Shown here: in pieces, positions 8,287-16,359 of the stretch | How positions within the stretch are numbered: position 1 is the stretch's first letter | Layout: each line of letters starts with the position of its first letter | Assembly (NCBI GenBank): GCA_034189035.1 | Contig: JAXHVA010000059.1 | Span: forward strand, 1-25,805 | Reading direction: 5' to 3' | From: JAUXFK01 sp034189035 | GTDB taxonomy: Bacteria > Desulfobacterota > UBA8473 | Length of the DNA: 25,805 nt | The notes under the pieces: model-generated | The model's database searches: none | Seen by the model: the letters and a program-made list of their open reading frames with translations, nothing else | Told to the model about the DNA's origin: nothing | Made by a program: the position numbers and the translations under genes

Positions 8287-8511
8287 AGTATCTATTTATG
8301 TAACTGTTTCACCGAAAAACGATATGGATGGTCTTAGACGAGCACTTTTGAGTTTATTTTTTTAGGGATTCAAATATAACTAATCAAAAAATGCAAATTA
8401 TCTGAGAGAACTTTCCCATGTGAAATGCGAAGCCATCATGTTCTGTGGTGCGTTCAAAAATCTTCACTCTTTTGAGTCTTGAACAAAACTACTCATTTCT
8501 GGAAGGATATT
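8287..8511. repeat. MITE-like intergenic element, copy E
   Basis: The largest copy, inverted relative to A, C and D. Its right end, read inward on the minus strand from 8511 (AATATCCTTCCAGAAATGAG), matches the left end of copy D. Its left end begins AGTATCTATTTATG. It shares with copy D the 18-base core ATGGCTTCGCAYTTCACA (minus strand 8436-8419 here, 25045-25062 in D) and the GAAGATTTT block. It fills the space between the radical SAM gene's stop and the ribosome binding site of the sugar dehydrogenase gene, so any promoter of the latter must lie in the element or upstream of it. Confidence 0.65.
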
Positions 8512-8531
8512 CCAATTACGAGTCAGAAGGT

Positions 8532-10469
8532 TTATCTGACAAATCGGTTATCATCAATTGATTTTACAGGGACTGTGACAAGACCAAACTGCCCCGATTC
8601 TTTCTCAAGTATCAGATTAAATATTGAGGAGTCAATAGTAACGATATCACGCAGCTTTTCATTTACACTGATACTGATTCTATCTCCATAAGGAGAAAGT
8701 TTATGCAAGAGTCGTTCCAAATTATAGAGTCGTAACCCATTTAACTCTTCAATATGTAAAGTAAGGGAAGAAGTTGTGTCTTTAAGGAGCTTCTCCAGAT
8801 AATGGGGGGCTCGGATAAAGAAATCTCGATCCAGCAATCCTTTGAAGGAAATCGAAAAATTAGAAGCGGTTTTTTTGACTTTTTCGATAGATAATTCCAA
8901 GGCACCACGTCTAAGATAACGACCAAAAACCTTCTCAAGTTTTTCCAGATAACCCTGATCGAGGCTGTCTTCAGTCTCTAACCTATTATTAAAGTGTCGA
9001 TCAACATAATCCCGCATGGCTAAACCTACAATCCAGTCCTGTATTACAACAGGAATAAGTCTTGGCTTTAAAAAAGGAATAGATCGGAAAAAATGGAAAA
9101 AACATCGAAATCCTCCGGGCATTAATCCGCATACAAAGAAATTATACAAAATCCTCGATATCTCTGCTAAAGAATAATTTGTCTGATAGATCGGTTGAAT
9201 GAGAAACCGTATCTTATTTCTTATTCGGTCTGCAATGTTTCGATAGTCTAATAAACGATAATGAAGCGTACGATAGCCGCTTAGCATCTCATCGTAGCCC
9301 ATCTGTTTGGGGATGATATTCGTGCCGACTTTTGTATTATCTGTATTGTCTTTATCATAAAGAAGTCTTTCCTCTTTTTCTAGTCTCTCATATAAAGGTG
9401 TCTTCGGCAAAGCAGTTAAAAGCCCAACCATTGCCGCTTGAATTCCAGATTCTTTGATAAAGCGATATTGAATATCGAATGTATCCATTGTATCATTATC
9501 GAATCCTATTATAAATCCAGCAAGAACTTCGATTCCATATGAATAGATCTTTCGGATTGAGTAGAGCATATTCTGTTGAGTATTTTGAAACTTTTTGGTT
9601 TCCTTTAAGCTTCCTTCATCTGGGGATTCGATGCCGATGAAGACCCACTCAAAACATGCTCTTTGAAAAAGCTCTAGGAGTTCATCATCATGAGCAATAT
9701 TTAGAGATACCTCTGTTCCAAAACTGAATCGATAGCCATGTTTTCTCTGGTAATCGATTAGGAATTTCAAGAGGTCCTTTGCAATCTTTTTATTCCCAAT
9801 AAAATTGTCATCGACAAAAAAAGCCTTGTTTACATTCAATTTTCTCAGCATGTCCAATTCTTTGCCGATCTGTTCGAGAGACTTAGTACGGGGTTTACGT
9901 CCAAACATCACAATAATATCACAAAATTCACAGCTAAAAGGACACCCTCTAGAAAACTGAAGACTCATTCTCTGGTATTTTTCCAACCTTAAGAGGTCAA
10001 AACGAGGAACAGGGGAATCTGCCATTGCAACAATACCAGTCTCTTGATATAAACGTTTCGCATTTCCCTTTTCAAAATCCCTGCAAAACTCTTTCCAGAT
10101 ATACTCTGCCTCACCTGCGATTACAGTGTCTGCCAAAGATTCATACTTCTCAGGGCATAAAGAGGCATAGCTTCCGCCAGCTATTACGAAGTAACCTTCA
10201 TTTCTGTAGTAAGTCAGTAGTTCTTTTTGACGACTGAATTGAGTCCCCATGCCGCATATTCCTATGATATCTGCTTCTGGAAACAAAGGGATAGACTCGA
10301 CGTTTTCATCAATAATCTCAACTTCCCATCCCTGTGGACACATTGCTGCCAGGGTAGCCAATCCCAAAGGTGGATTGATCGTTCTAACAGTAGATAATAG
10401 CGTGTCAACTGCCAGCTTAAAACTCCAGAAACTCTCTGGAAGTTTTGGATTTACAAGTAGTAATCTCAT
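8532..10469 (-). CDS. B12-binding-type radical SAM protein (DUF4070-like)
   Basis: The 645-residue protein starts with a cobalamin-binding-type Rossmann domain (MRLLLVNPKLPESFWSF, PPLGLATLAA, EIIDENV, ADIIGICGMG; about residues 1-140), lacking the D-x-H-x-x-G lower-ligand motif as is common in this class. The radical SAM core carries Cys176, Cys180 and Cys183 in RGCPFSCEFCD, with FVDDNFIGNKK and GIESPDEGSLKETKK downstream. The region to about residue 500 resembles the DUF4070 domain seen in HpnP-like hopanoid methylases and relatives. About 120 further residues form a C-terminal extension, containing RDFFIRAPHYLEKLL and a stretch reminiscent of a STAS-like fold (TLHIEELNGLRL through SIFNLILE). 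The substrate is unknown. The last stretch overlaps nothing; element copy E begins 20 bases downstream. Confidence 0.85.
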   Translation of the reverse strand: MRLLLVNPKLPESFWSFKLAVDTLLSTVRTINPPLGLATLAAMCPQGWEVEIIDENVESIPLFPEADIIGICGMGTQFSRQKELLTYYRNEGYFVIAGGSYASLCPEKYESLADTVIAGEAEYIWKEFCRDFEKGNAKRLYQETGIVAMADSPVPRFDLLRLEKYQRMSLQFSRGCPFSCEFCDIIVMFGRKPRTKSLEQIGKELDMLRKLNVNKAFFVDDNFIGNKKIAKDLLKFLIDYQRKHGYRFSFGTEVSLNIAHDDELLELFQRACFEWVFIGIESPDEGSLKETKKFQNTQQNMLYSIRKIYSYGIEVLAGFIIGFDNDTMDTFDIQYRFIKESGIQAAMVGLLTALPKTPLYERLEKEERLLYDKDNTDNTKVGTNIIPKQMGYDEMLSGYRTLHYRLLDYRNIADRIRNKIRFLIQPIYQTNYSLAEISRILYNFFVCGLMPGGFRCFFHFFRSIPFLKPRLIPVVIQDWIVGLAMRDYVDRHFNNRLETEDSLDQGYLEKLEKVFGRYLRRGALELSIEKVKKTASNFSISFKGLLDRDFFIRAPHYLEKLLKDTTSSLTLHIEELNGLRLYNLERLLHKLSPYGDRISISVNEKLRDIVTIDSSIFNLILEKESGQFGLVTVPVKSIDDNRFVR

Positions 10470-10544
10470 CTGTACTCACCCTTTACCTTATTTTTTACAT
10501 TTCCTTCAATGAGCTTGAAAAAGTAGTTCAATTCTTGATACACA

Positions 10545-12008
10545 CTATTGAATACAATTCATACGGTTTAAAAAGCCGTCTAAATACAATAGATTTTTGG
10601 CCTCTTCTTTTGTCGATATCCCCCCCCCTGTCTGCGCCTCTTTTAATAAAGATAAAAGCCTCCCTACCTCCTCCCCCTGTGGAATTCTTAAAAGCTCCAT
10701 TATCTCTGTTCCGTTTAATAATGGTTTTTCAGATGCCTGCATCCAATCATTGGAATAGTATTTCAAAAGCTCCTCTATAACATCCAGTAAAGGGAGAGTT
10801 GGTTTATAAGTAATATACTCTCTTGTTGCCAGTGCGTCTGCCAGGGAAAGGATCAGACAATCTATTCCATCTTTACCCAAATCATTAAAGAAACGGTACA
10901 TGGCCCTCTGAGTGATTCTGCTCGATTTGGATAGGTTCAGTACCCGCATATGGTTCTTAGTAAGGTTCGCAACGATCCTGGATGACCTTTGGCTGAGTTT
11001 AAACCTCTCAGCGATCGCTCTATTGATCTTTTGGCCAACCCTTTCGTGCCCAAAGAATCTCACCTTTTTGCCATCAAAAGTCTGAGTTTCAACCTTTCCT
11101 GAGTCATGTAATAAGGCAATGAATTTTATCAGATTTTCCCTGGTAATATTGTTTTGTAAATCTTCTTTAAAGTGGGCTTTTAATAAATACGCGCAACCAG
11201 GAAGGTAATCAGAGGGACTGGATAGAATCAAATCTATACTTTCGATAGTCTTTAAGGAGTGATCAAAGAGGTTATAATCGTGATATTCGCCCTGATCTAT
11301 ATGTTTCCATGCATCTACTTCTGGTAATATAATATTGAGTAACCCTAAGCCATCCAGCATTTCGATAGATCTGGACACATTGGATAAATCGAATATCTGA
11401 AACAACTCATCCCTGATCCGTTCCCAGGAAGAACAGCTCAGTTGTTTCTTTTTTTCCCGTATAAGCCTTTCTGTTTCATCTACAATAAAAAAATCGGTTG
11501 CCGCAGAAAGCCTTACTGCACGAAGCAAACGAAGTGGATCTTCATCAAATACTCGAGGAGAACAGGCCCTGATAATACCTCTTTCAATATCACCCAGTCC
11601 ATTTAATGGATCGATAATCTTAATCTCGGACTTTTCAAAGAGGCCTTTTAGGTCAATAGCCATGGAATTCAGAGTAAAATCCCTCTTTAGCAAATCCTCT
11701 TTGATCTCATCTCCTTGAAATCTTGAAAAATCTACATCTTTACTCTGCGTATTCCCCTTAATCGTAACTCGATAATGTCCTCGTTTTGAGTCTAGGCAGT
11801 AAGAGCTTCCCCGAACTCTTTTGGCAAAATACATTGCAGCATCGTGCACATCTCCTTTTATGGCAAAGTCAAAGTCCCTTTCGAGCTGGGAAAAGAGAAC
11901 CAAGTCTCGTATTGCCCCACCTACCAAGAAAATAGAAACACCCAACTCCTTTGACGTACTATAGGCATTCTTGAGAATAAAGGACCCGGTTAAAGCTTTG
12001 ATATCCAT
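10545..12008 (-). CDS. cca: tRNA nucleotidyltransferase (CCA-adding type) with HD domain
   Basis: The 487-residue protein is a class II nucleotidyltransferase of the poly(A) polymerase/CCA-adding enzyme family. It shows the LVGGAIRD motif at about residues 28-35, catalytic carboxylates in RDFDFA (Asp45, Asp47), KRDFTLNSMA near 108-117 and the FDEDPLRLLRAVR element near 154-166. An HD phosphohydrolase-type domain follows (HDSGK at 301-305, with a second H-rich segment). It would add or repair the 3' CCA of tRNAs. Whether it is a full CCA, CC-only or A-only enzyme cannot be decided by eye. The tRNA-Sec gene in this window lacks an encoded CCA, so such an activity is needed. It lies 71 bases downstream of hisD on the same strand. 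Confidence 0.92.
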   Translation of the reverse strand: MDIKALTGSFILKNAYSTSKELGVSIFLVGGAIRDLVLFSQLERDFDFAIKGDVHDAAMYFAKRVRGSSYCLDSKRGHYRVTIKGNTQSKDVDFSRFQGDEIKEDLLKRDFTLNSMAIDLKGLFEKSEIKIIDPLNGLGDIERGIIRACSPRVFDEDPLRLLRAVRLSAATDFFIVDETERLIREKKKQLSCSSWERIRDELFQIFDLSNVSRSIEMLDGLGLLNIILPEVDAWKHIDQGEYHDYNLFDHSLKTIESIDLILSSPSDYLPGCAYLLKAHFKEDLQNNITRENLIKFIALLHDSGKVETQTFDGKKVRFFGHERVGQKINRAIAERFKLSQRSSRIVANLTKNHMRVLNLSKSSRITQRAMYRFFNDLGKDGIDCLILSLADALATREYITYKPTLPLLDVIEELLKYYSNDWMQASEKPLLNGTEIMELLRIPQGEEVGRLLSLLKEAQTGGGISTKEEAKNLLYLDGFLNRMNCIQ

Positions 12009-12079
12009 TCAACACAATCAAATAATATAAATATCTTAAATATCTGAATCCGCATAGAACTCTGTATTGGAATTTTTCT

Positions 12080-13366
12080 TCATTTAATCCGTTGCTCTAC
12101 AGATCTCGCATGGGCTTCAAGCCCTTCCATCCTTGCAATCCGTATTACATTTTGACCAACACTGTTTAAGGCTTCTTTTGAAAAAGAAACAATGCTGGAC
12201 TTCTTTATAAAATCATCAACACCCAAAGGAGAACTAAAACGGGCTGTTCCCCCAGTGGGAAGTACATGGTTAGGACCTGCCAAATAGTCCCCTACTGCTT
12301 CTGGTGAACTATGACCTAAAAAGATTGCTCCAGCGTTTCTTATCTTAGTTAACAATTCAAAAGGACTTTCTACGGCGAGCTCCAGATGCTCTGGGGCTAT
12401 TTTGTTAGCGAGCTCTATAGATTCATCGATACCCGTTGTTATTATGATAGCACCGTTTTTTTCAATAGAAGTCTGCGCGATTCTCTTTCTCTTAAAACTA
12501 TCGAGTTGCCTATAAAGTTCATTCTCTACACTCTTGGCAAAATCAAAAGCATCTGTAATGAGATATGAAGCTGACATTTCATCATGCTCTGCCTGGGACA
12601 GAAGATCAGAGGCAATATGAGCCGGCAAACCGCTTCCATCAGAGATAATCAGTATTTCACTCGGTCCTGCAATCATATCAATATCGACCTCTCCGAATAC
12701 CAATCTTTTCGCAGATGAAACGTATACATTCCCTGGTCCGACGATCTTATCAACCTTGGGTATAGTCTCAGTTCCGTAAGCAAGAGCAGCAATGGCTTGA
12801 GCACCGCCGACCTTAAAAACATCTTTAATGCCGACGATACCTGCAGCGATCAGGATATATGGATTGACCATTCCATTTTGGGTTGGGGTAACCATTACAA
12901 GCTTTTGTACACCGGCTATTTGAGCTGGAATGGCATTCATCAAGACCGATGAAGGATAAGACGCCTTCCCTCCCGGAACATAAACACCAACCTTCTGAAT
13001 AGGTTGAATCATCTGTCCCAGGACTATCCCATCTTCCTCGGTTGTAATCCAAGAATTTTTTAGCTGTTTTCTGTGGAACCTTTCAATCCTGCTGGCAGCT
13101 ACCTTTAATGCCTCGATATCATCATTATCTACATGTTTGATTGCCTCTTCCCTCTCTGTATCTTCGACCTTTAACATGGAAGACTTTAATCTTGATTTTT
13201 CAAATTTATTTGCATATTCAATAACTGCTTTATCCCCATTTTCCTTCACATCATTAAGTATATTTTTAACGGTGTCTTCTATGTTTTCACTAGGAGGTTC
13301 CGCCCTTTTCAGGATACCTTCAAGTCTTGTTGAAAAGTCTGCATCTTTGGTGTTTAGTATTCTCAT
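12080..13366 (-). CDS. hisD: Histidinol dehydrogenase
   Basis: The 428-residue protein is a full-length, zinc-dependent histidinol dehydrogenase, which oxidises L-histidinol to L-histidine in two NAD-dependent steps. The zinc-ligand set of the E. coli enzyme is present at nearly the same positions: Gln258 and His261 (SQAEHDE), Asp360 (GDYLAGPNHVLPTGG) and His419 (GLEAHARSV). The acid/base pair Glu326-His327 lies in APEHLE. The 'VGVYVPGGkAsYPSSVLMNAiPA' and 'KIVGPGNVYVSSAKR' blocks are intact. No other his gene is adjacent, so the pathway is split. The ribosome binding site is weak (only AAAGAA about 10 bases upstream). Confidence 0.97.
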   Translation of the reverse strand: MRILNTKDADFSTRLEGILKRAEPPSENIEDTVKNILNDVKENGDKAVIEYANKFEKSRLKSSMLKVEDTEREEAIKHVDNDDIEALKVAASRIERFHRKQLKNSWITTEEDGIVLGQMIQPIQKVGVYVPGGKASYPSSVLMNAIPAQIAGVQKLVMVTPTQNGMVNPYILIAAGIVGIKDVFKVGGAQAIAALAYGTETIPKVDKIVGPGNVYVSSAKRLVFGEVDIDMIAGPSEILIISDGSGLPAHIASDLLSQAEHDEMSASYLITDAFDFAKSVENELYRQLDSFKRKRIAQTSIEKNGAIIITTGIDESIELANKIAPEHLELAVESPFELLTKIRNAGAIFLGHSSPEAVGDYLAGPNHVLPTGGTARFSSPLGVDDFIKKSSIVSFSKEALNSVGQNVIRIARMEGLEAHARSVEQRIK

Positions 13367-13443
13367 TTTTGATTATTCTTTATGCCTTTTTTCGCCAGAG
13401 GGTGGGGATATAAAGGGATGTAACATGTTTAATAATATCGTAG

Positions 13444-13461
13444 CACAATCTTTAGATTGTG
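13444..13461. repeat. Short inverted repeat between tatA and hisD
   Basis: CACAATCT-TT-AGATTGTG is a perfect 8-bp inverted repeat, giving a 7-bp stem with a 4-base loop in practice. It lies in the 145-base tatA-hisD gap. There is no T-tract after it on the minus strand, so it is not a standard terminator. It may be an operator or an mRNA hairpin. Confidence 0.35.
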
Positions 13462-13511
13462 ATTATAAAAAAGGAAGAAATAGTGAAAGGGGGCTTAGTG
13501 CAATCCTCCAA

Positions 13512-13706
13512 TTATTCCTTGATCTCTTTTTTTTCCTCTTTATCTTTCGGGGTAACATCTATCTCATCTTCTCCAGAGGTTGCCTTCTTAAAGTTCCGTA
13601 TTCCTTTTCCAAGGCCGCCTCCAATTTCAGGTAATCTGCCTGCTCCAAAGATAATCATGATAATAACCAAGATAATGACCAGCTCTGGCATACCAATGCC
13701 AAACAT
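13512..13706 (-). CDS. tatA: Twin-arginine translocase subunit TatA/TatE
   Basis: The 64-residue protein has the TatA layout. It begins MFGIGMPELVIILVIIMIIF, a single N-terminal membrane helix with a polar residue near its start, followed by the hinge GAGRLPEIGGGLGKGIRNFKKA and an amphipathic helix, and ends in a charged tail rich in D, E and K. I chose the ATG at 13706 rather than the longer frame from 13751 because a GGGGGGAG ribosome binding site precedes it directly, and family members begin at this Met. It would oligomerise in the cytoplasmic membrane with TatC to export folded proteins. No tatB or tatC is near. The tRNA-Sec gene lies about 150 bases upstream on the same strand. Confidence 0.9.
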   Translation of the reverse strand: MFGIGMPELVIILVIIMIIFGAGRLPEIGGGLGKGIRNFKKATSGEDEIDVTPKDKEEKKEIKE

Positions 13707-13853
13707 ATCTCCCCCCTTTTTATAAAAGTTCGATCTCCAATTGGAAACCAATTTTACTCAATAGGTGCAATCTCCTTTTCCACAGAAAATTAAATAAGGT
13801 TTTTCAGGATGAACCATATCAATTAAAGGAATCAATCGCCAATTATTTACTTT

Positions 13854-13953
13854 TGGCGGAAGTGCATGGGAATCGAACCCATCGCGGGCAGTCCTCTACC
13901 CGCCACTGGATTTGAAGTCCAGGAGGCCCACCAGTGACCTATCCACTCCCGCC
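13854..13953 (-). tRNA. selC: tRNA-Sec (anticodon UCA)
   Basis: On the minus strand a roughly 100-nt tRNA gene starts GGCGGGAG, which pairs with CTTCCGCC at the 3' end to give the long 8-bp acceptor stem typical of selenocysteine tRNA. The anticodon arm TGGACTTCAAATCCA carries anticodon TCA in a CTTCAAA loop. A long variable arm (GGCGGGTAGAGGACTGCCCGC) and the GGTTCGATTCC T-arm follow. The CCA tail is not encoded (after CTTCCGCC the gene runs AAAA). The organism should therefore use UGA for selenocysteine and have selA, selB and selD, none of which is in the window. I saw no gene here interrupted by an in-frame UGA in a recognisable selenoprotein. Confidence 0.93.
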
Positions 13954-13957
13954 TATA

Positions 13958-13985
13958 ATTTTATCAATTTATGGCGTATTGTCAA
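13958..13985 (-). promoter_or_regulatory. Candidate sigma-70 promoter for tRNA-Sec
   Basis: On the minus strand TTGACA (13985-13980) and TAAAAT (13963-13958) are separated by 16 bases. The -10 ends 4 bases before the tRNA 5' end, which is tight and would imply almost no leader. Confidence 0.45.
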
Positions 13986-14032
13986 CTTAAATTTTTGATT
14001 TGTAATGAGGACATTTTTTATGTCTACCTCTT

Positions 14033-14467
14033 TCAATCATCTTGCAGAATCTTTTTTGATCGAGTCTGTTTTATGAGACTCCGATGCTTTTTGTCGTCAA
14101 GCCTCCGCTTTTTGGCAGTATAAGGAATCTTCCTTTCTTTTCTTGGTAGTTGTTCCTCGAGTGATTCTTGTAACAGGAACACAAAACGCTCAACAGCCAT
14201 ATCTCGATTGTATAATTGGCTGCGATATCGCTTTGAAACAACACTAAGAACTCCTTCTTTATTTATGCGAGTTGAGAGATTACTTTGAATCATCTGTTTC
14301 TGCTGTGTTGTAAGGCTTGGGGAATTGGTAACGTCAAAACATAGGGTAATTCGAGTGCTGACCTTGTTCACGTTTTGTCCACCCGAGCCGCTGCTACGAC
14401 TGGCTGTAAACCATAACTCAGAAAAGGGGATTGTAACTTTTTCATTGATTTTAAGTGCCGATTCCAT
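14033..14467 (-). CDS. arfB: Peptidyl-tRNA hydrolase ArfB (ribosome rescue, YaeJ)
   Basis: The 144-residue protein is a full-length ArfB-type rescue factor that hydrolyses peptidyl-tRNA on ribosomes stalled at mRNA ends. The catalytic GGQ motif is at about residues 29-31 (SSGSGGQNVNKVSTR). The C-terminal basic tail, which threads into the empty mRNA channel, is present and rich in K and R (AKKRRLDDKKHRSLIKQTRSKK). This tail and the short length separate it from RF-1/RF-2 fragments. The start ATG 14467 has CAGGAG 8 bases upstream. It follows a truncated hydrolase gene by 50 bases on the same strand. Confidence 0.93.
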   Translation of the reverse strand: MESALKINEKVTIPFSELWFTASRSSGSGGQNVNKVSTRITLCFDVTNSPSLTTQQKQMIQSNLSTRINKEGVLSVVSKRYRSQLYNRDMAVERFVFLLQESLEEQLPRKERKIPYTAKKRRLDDKKHRSLIKQTRSKKILQDD

Positions 14468-14517
14468 ACAATTGCTCCTGCAGAAGAACCCTCTATATTA
14501 AGATTCTCTTTATCACC

Positions 14518-15129
14518 TCAAGTATTACTTTTAAGCTTGCCAAAGTATAACGGAAGGATAACATGAGAGGGATCTTGAAACTGCCGATTAAAGACCGGAT
14601 TATGTAAACGGAGTGCTACCATCATCTCTTTGGTAGCTCCTTTGCGCTTTACGTTAGCAATAACTCCTCTATCATTCTTGAAAGCAGGCAAAGTACCAAC
14701 AAGAACCAGGTGGCTTAGGGTCTCGGGGTAGCGCAGTGCGTATTCGAGTGAAATAAAACCACCATAAGAATGACCTATTAATACAATTTTGCTGAAGCCT
14801 AAATATTCACGCAGTGCGTTGGCATCGGCACATAATTTGGGAAATGTGAGTATATTGATAGACGGATAGCTCGAACGGCCATTGCAGCAATGGTCATAGT
14901 ACACTAGGTTTAATACATCTCTCAGCGGGTCAAGCCAAGGATCTAAATACATATGATCCATACCAAACCTCCCATGCATTACAATATTTGGCAGACCTTT
15001 ACCGTGTTCTATATAGAACAAATCAAATTGGTTTATTTTTTCAACCGGCACACTCTTTACTTCCGTTATTAAGATTTGATTAAAGTTGAAACCTGCTGAT
15101 AGTTTTTTATCTACATAGCCTAAAATCAT
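14518..15129 (-). pseudogene. Alpha/beta hydrolase (prolyl-iminopeptidase-like), C-terminally truncated
   Basis: The 203-residue frame follows the alpha/beta hydrolase fold through the nucleophile elbow GHSYGG and the 'GFISLEYALRYPETLSHLVLVG' segment, then stops near position 200. Family members have about 280-300 residues, so the segments with the catalytic Asp and His are missing. The oxyanion motif, normally HGGPG, reads HGRFG, and the usual 'yDhRGnGrS' reads DHCCNGRS. Only 50 bases separate the stop from arfB, with no trace of the missing third. I read it as a decaying gene cut by a deletion. Its start may be internal to this frame, because the first 30 residues do not resemble the family. 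Confidence 0.75.
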
Positions 15130-15506
15130 TCAATGTCCAATACTATCTCAAGGAAGTATCATACAAGATATAATTACCATATTCATTCTTTTATTCCAAT
15201 AACAACAATAAGATGTCTGCCTCTATCTTTAATTATTTGCTCATTTTTAAAAAAAAATCTTACTAGCCAAATTTTGTCTTGCTTTTCATTTTACTACAGG
15301 GTATATAACCATAAATTTAGCTTTTTTTTAAAATATCCCCGCACATGATCTTTCAGGGGGGGGGGAGGGGTAAGTCTTTAACAAAGTCGATACGAATGAT
15401 CGAGTGTTAAAGAAGATTTCATAAGAAGCTTTGATGTAGTAAATATATTCAAAGTATAACCATAAAAGAGGCTCACACAGTGTGAAGTAAAAAGGAGGGT
15501 TTTTTA
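15130..15506. promoter_or_regulatory. Intergenic region with G-run and palindrome before the small membrane protein
   Basis: No gene is seen. There is a run of ten G, an A and four more G at 15356-15370. At 15473-15485 lies TCACAC-A-GTGTGA, a perfect palindrome about 10 bases before the ribosome binding site of the next gene. It could be an operator for that gene. No -35/-10 pair is clear. Confidence 0.4.
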
Positions 15507-15689
15507 ATGTTATTCTTTATCATCATCTTATTAGGAATTATTGGTCTTTGTATGGGAGCTTTAACTGCATTTCAACCTGACATGTTTTTTCCTGGTATCG
15601 CATTAATTGTCATTGGGGCTGGTTTATCTTTGCTAGGTTTTGCAGTTAAGAAGATAGTTGACGGTCTAAAAGCACTAATGCCTAGCTGA
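15507..15689 (+). CDS. Small membrane protein with two transmembrane helices (unknown function)
   Basis: The 60-residue protein is almost wholly hydrophobic. It has a first helix at about residues 2-21 (FFIIILLGIIGLCMGALTAF), a short PDMFFPG turn, a second helix from about 28 to 47 (IALIVIGAGLSLLGFAV), and a lysine-containing tail KKIVDGLKALMPS. The Shine-Dalgarno AAGGAGG is strong with an 8-base spacer, which supports real translation. I do not recognise a family. Element copy B begins 12 bases after its stop codon. It is the only plus-strand protein gene between 3080 and the right edge that I would trust. Confidence 0.6.
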   Translation: MLFFIIILLGIIGLCMGALTAFQPDMFFPGIALIVIGAGLSLLGFAVKKIVDGLKALMPS

Positions 15690-15700
15690 TTATTATGTAA

Positions 15701-15870
15701 ATAGTATCCATCCATGAATGGGTCTTTTCGCTTTTGAGTTGCGTTCTTTTCAAGTTTCCGCCTGCGATCTATCACAATGTTCACCTCGTCACAAATCCTC
15801 TTGCTGCCTTGCTCATAACGTAAACCCCACGTGTTTTATTACATAAACCCTATCTATGAATGGACACTAT
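15701..15870. repeat. MITE-like intergenic element, copy B
   Basis: The cleanest terminal inverted repeat of the family: the left end ATAGTATCCATCCATGAATG (15701-15720) mirrors the right end, read inward from 15870, ATAGTGTCCATTCATAGATA. The next bases outward also mirror (AA/TT). The interior resembles the reverse orientation of the other copies near the left end (GGGTCTTTTCGC against GGTCCTTTTGCC in copy D), but is otherwise divergent. Confidence 0.65.
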
Positions 15871-15898
15871 TTGTAAAATGTAAAACTGAATTTAAAAA

Positions 15899-16359
15899 TT
15901 ATGGCTTTGGATGCATGCCCTGTTCATGACGTTTTCTCATCTTATACTCTCCAAAAAACGTCTTAAGATATTGAAAGCGCTCAAACCCTAATGTTTTTCT
16001 CACCTTAACGAGAAACGAAAATCTTTCAGTCGAAAGATTTTCTCGAGCCTTTACGAGTTTTTTAAACTGCTCCATTATAGCGACCTCATCCAATGTCTCA
16101 CTTTCAAGGAGATCCTCTAATTCAACCTGTTTTTTTCTATCTCGCTCTTTAAGTCGATCATTTTGAGGCGACTCTTTACAAAAAGATCGTCTAATTGTTT
16201 CTTTTCTTCCTTGCTTAACTCAAGCTTTTTAGCCACTCTAGGGCTATGCCACCATTTACCTGGAAGGATATCGTTGCCAATAGAAATAGCAGGTACAAGA
16301 ACCCATAGAAATACAAGGCAAAGAGAAAATAAATGTAACGTAAGCTTCTTAAACAACAT
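15899..16359 (-). pseudogene. Spy/CpxP-like periplasmic protein, frameshifted
   Basis: Two frames together read as one Spy/CpxP-like (heavy-metal-response type) protein of about 153 residues. The first (start ATG 16359, perfect AAGGAGGT upstream) has a signal peptide (MLFKKLTLHLFSLCLVFLWV...), then KWWHSPRVAKKLELSKEEKK and KMIDLKSEIEK, and ends at 16117. The second, 16093 to 15899, continues with an LDEVAIMEQFKKLVKARENL helix and a C-terminal helix. Adding one A to the A7 run at about 16131 restores a single frame (EIEKKQVELEDLLESETLDEVA). The gene start overlaps the end of the anti-sigma gene. It could be a true pseudogene or a homopolymer sequencing error. Confidence 0.65.

Noticed and set aside
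13137..13634. Plus-strand frame of 165 codons across hisD and tatA
   Set aside because: It is antisense to hisD and tatA, both clearly recognisable, and its hydrophobic composition reflects their reverse complement.
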